Assembly: GCA_944391545.1 (NCBI GenBank) | Contig: CALXTZ010000024.1 | Coordinates: forward strand, 1-15,478 | DNA from: an uncultured Alphaproteobacteria bacterium | Lineage (GTDB): Bacteria; Pseudomonadota; Alphaproteobacteria; CAAHEQ01; UBA3637 | Length of the DNA stretch: 15,478 bases | Direction of reading: 5' to 3' | Part shown: one piece after another, positions 14,328 to 15,478 of the stretch | Position numbering within the stretch: position 1 is the first letter of the stretch | Layout of the letters: every line of letters begins with the position of its first letter | The notes under the pieces: generated by a model | What the model saw: only the letters and a program-made list of their open reading frames with translations | Told to the model about the DNA's origin: nothing | Databases searched by the model: none | Program-made: the position numbers and the translations under genes

Positions 14328-15359
14328 ATGAAAAAAGAAAAGAAAACAGCAAAAGTCGTCGTCTCCGGGAAAGAGGAAAATACTTCTAAAAAAGTACTGA
14401 TCGGGGCGGCTTGCGTCGTTGTGATTGCGGCTTTAGGCTATTGGGGATGGACAAGGATGCATGCCGGTTCGGATCCTTTTTTGTTGCCGGTCATGGATAA
14501 AAGCGCGGTCGTCGCAACGGTCAGCGGTGAAGATGTGCGGTTGAGCGAGCTTGAAAAAGTAAAAGCGTCTATCCCGCAATTGAAAGATATTCCGATGCAG
14601 GTTGTTTATAATCAATTATTGGATGCTTACATCAACAACAAAGTCATTTTGGATCAAGCGAAAAAAGAAGGATTGCAAAATAATCCGGATGTGAAAAAGG
14701 CTTTGAAAGATGCTGAAGATCAAATTTTGTTCCAGGCTTATCTGGCCAAACAATTACAAGCGCGGATGACGCCGGATAAATTGCAGGCGATTTATCAACA
14801 GGAAGTGAAAAATTTTGTGCCGCAGGATGAAATCCGGGCGCGCCATATTTTGGTGGCGACGCAAAAAGAAGCCAATGATATTATCGTGCAATTAAAGGCC
14901 GGTGCTGATTTTGCAACGTTGGCGGATAAATATTCGTTGGATAAAGATCCGAATGCGTTGAACGGCGGGGATTTGGGATACTTTACGAAAAATATGATGA
15001 TCCCTGAATTTGCGGATGCAGCTTTTTCTTTGGAGAAAGGAAAATTCTCACAAAAACCGGTTAAGACGGCTTTCGGCTGGCACGTGATTAAAGTGGAAGA
15101 CGTCCGGAAATCCGCTCCGCCGGCTTATGAAGAAGTCGAAGATGCGGTGAAGGCTCGGTTTGCCGAAGTTACGGCGGCACAAATCATGCAGGAAGAACGC
15201 AATAAAGCGCAAGTCAAAATTTTTGACATCTTTGCGGCACAGCAACCGGCAGCACAGGCCGCTCCGGCGCCTGTCCCCGTTCAACCTGCGGCAGAACCCG
15301 CTCCGGCAGAAGCGGTGGAAGTCGAGGCCGTTGAGGTGGCTGTTCCTGTTCAGGAATAA
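14328..15359 (+). CDS. Membrane-anchored parvulin-type peptidyl-prolyl isomerase (SurA/PpiD/PrsA-like)
   Basis: The 343-aa protein assists folding of exported proteins by isomerising proline peptide bonds and acting as a chaperone. A basic N-terminus is followed by one membrane helix (KVLIGAACVVVIAALGYWGW, about 22-41) without a clear signal-peptidase or lipobox site, so it is probably anchored with the rest in the periplasm. A SurA_N-like helical region spans about 60-165. The rotamase domain is at 168-260, with ARHILVAT, LADKYSLD, NGGDLGYF and FGWHVIKVED. A Pro/Ala/Glu-rich low-complexity tail (from about 305) ends the protein. The domain signature is complete. It lies 35 bases after the cNMP-fold gene and is the last gene before a terminator. 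Confidence 0.92.
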   Translation: MKKEKKTAKVVVSGKEENTSKKVLIGAACVVVIAALGYWGWTRMHAGSDPFLLPVMDKSAVVATVSGEDVRLSELEKVKASIPQLKDIPMQVVYNQLLDAYINNKVILDQAKKEGLQNNPDVKKALKDAEDQILFQAYLAKQLQARMTPDKLQAIYQQEVKNFVPQDEIRARHILVATQKEANDIIVQLKAGADFATLADKYSLDKDPNALNGGDLGYFTKNMMIPEFADAAFSLEKGKFSQKPVKTAFGWHVIKVEDVRKSAPPAYEEVEDAVKARFAEVTAAQIMQEERNKAQVKIFDIFAAQQPAAQAAPAPVPVQPAAEPAPAEAVEVEAVEVAVPVQE

Positions 15360-15376
15360 GAAAAAGACTGAAAATG

Positions 15377-15406
15377 AAAAGCGGGTTTTTAAGACCCGCT
15401 TTTTTT
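15377..15406 (+). terminator. Intrinsic terminator at the end of the mtaB-ftsY-parvulin gene run
   Basis: AAAAGCGGGT (15377-15386) and ACCCGCTTTT (15394-15403) pair perfectly around a 7-base loop and run straight into a T tract. It begins 17 bases after the parvulin stop. The remaining bases to the window end are AT-rich with no recognisable gene. Confidence 0.92.
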
Positions 15407-15478
15407 ATGCCTTCAACAAAAGACAGTTTATTTGGTTTTAAAAAGAAAGTAAAGAAATAAAAATAAAGTTTTGCAAAC

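Overview
The window reads as chromosomal DNA of an alphaproteobacterium, probably from an uncultured or host-associated lineage. The mtaB-ftsY pair, a J-domain protein with an alphaproteobacterial-type N-terminus, and a small RHH_4-type ribbon-helix-helix protein all point that way. This assignment is inference from gene content; no rRNA marker is present. Coding density is high. Several neighbouring genes overlap by a few bases, and no gene-free stretch exceeds about 170 bases. I found no tRNA, rRNA, CRISPR array or insertion sequence.

Left part (1-2442). A type IV pilin-like N-terminus (prepilin cleavage motif plus hydrophobic helix) runs into a very cysteine-rich modular protein, but the two parts lie in different frames, separated by an apparent one-base loss near 388-392. 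A convergent J-domain co-chaperone gene overlaps its stop codon. A ribbon-helix-helix protein follows, with a good sigma70-type promoter and a strong terminator.

Middle part (2557-7359). Five tightly spaced genes form one likely operon: a two-TM protein with a possible degenerate NERD-like domain, a VirD4/TraG-type type IV coupling ATPase, a protein with an HNH-nuclease-like fold whose catalytic histidine is replaced by leucine, a SUKH (SMI1/KNR4, YrhA-like) protein, and a three-TM protein. No relaxase or VirB channel gene is in view. The combination of a coupling ATPase, an apparently dead toxin-type nuclease fold and an immunity-type SUKH protein is the most novel part of the window. It may be a coupling or adaptor complex of a protein-secreting T4SS, or an effector-immunity locus.

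Right part (7328-15478). Two leftward genes come first: a 106-aa hypothetical with a near-consensus promoter and Shine-Dalgarno, and an AnmK homologue with eroded signature motifs. A rightward run follows: mtaB (tRNA methylthiotransferase), ftsY (SRP receptor), a 930-aa fusion of a nucleotide-transporter/MFS-like membrane domain with HEAT repeats, a stand-alone cyclic-nucleotide-binding-fold protein, and a membrane-anchored parvulin isomerase. It ends at a clear intrinsic terminator. The first three of these genes overlap and are probably translationally coupled.
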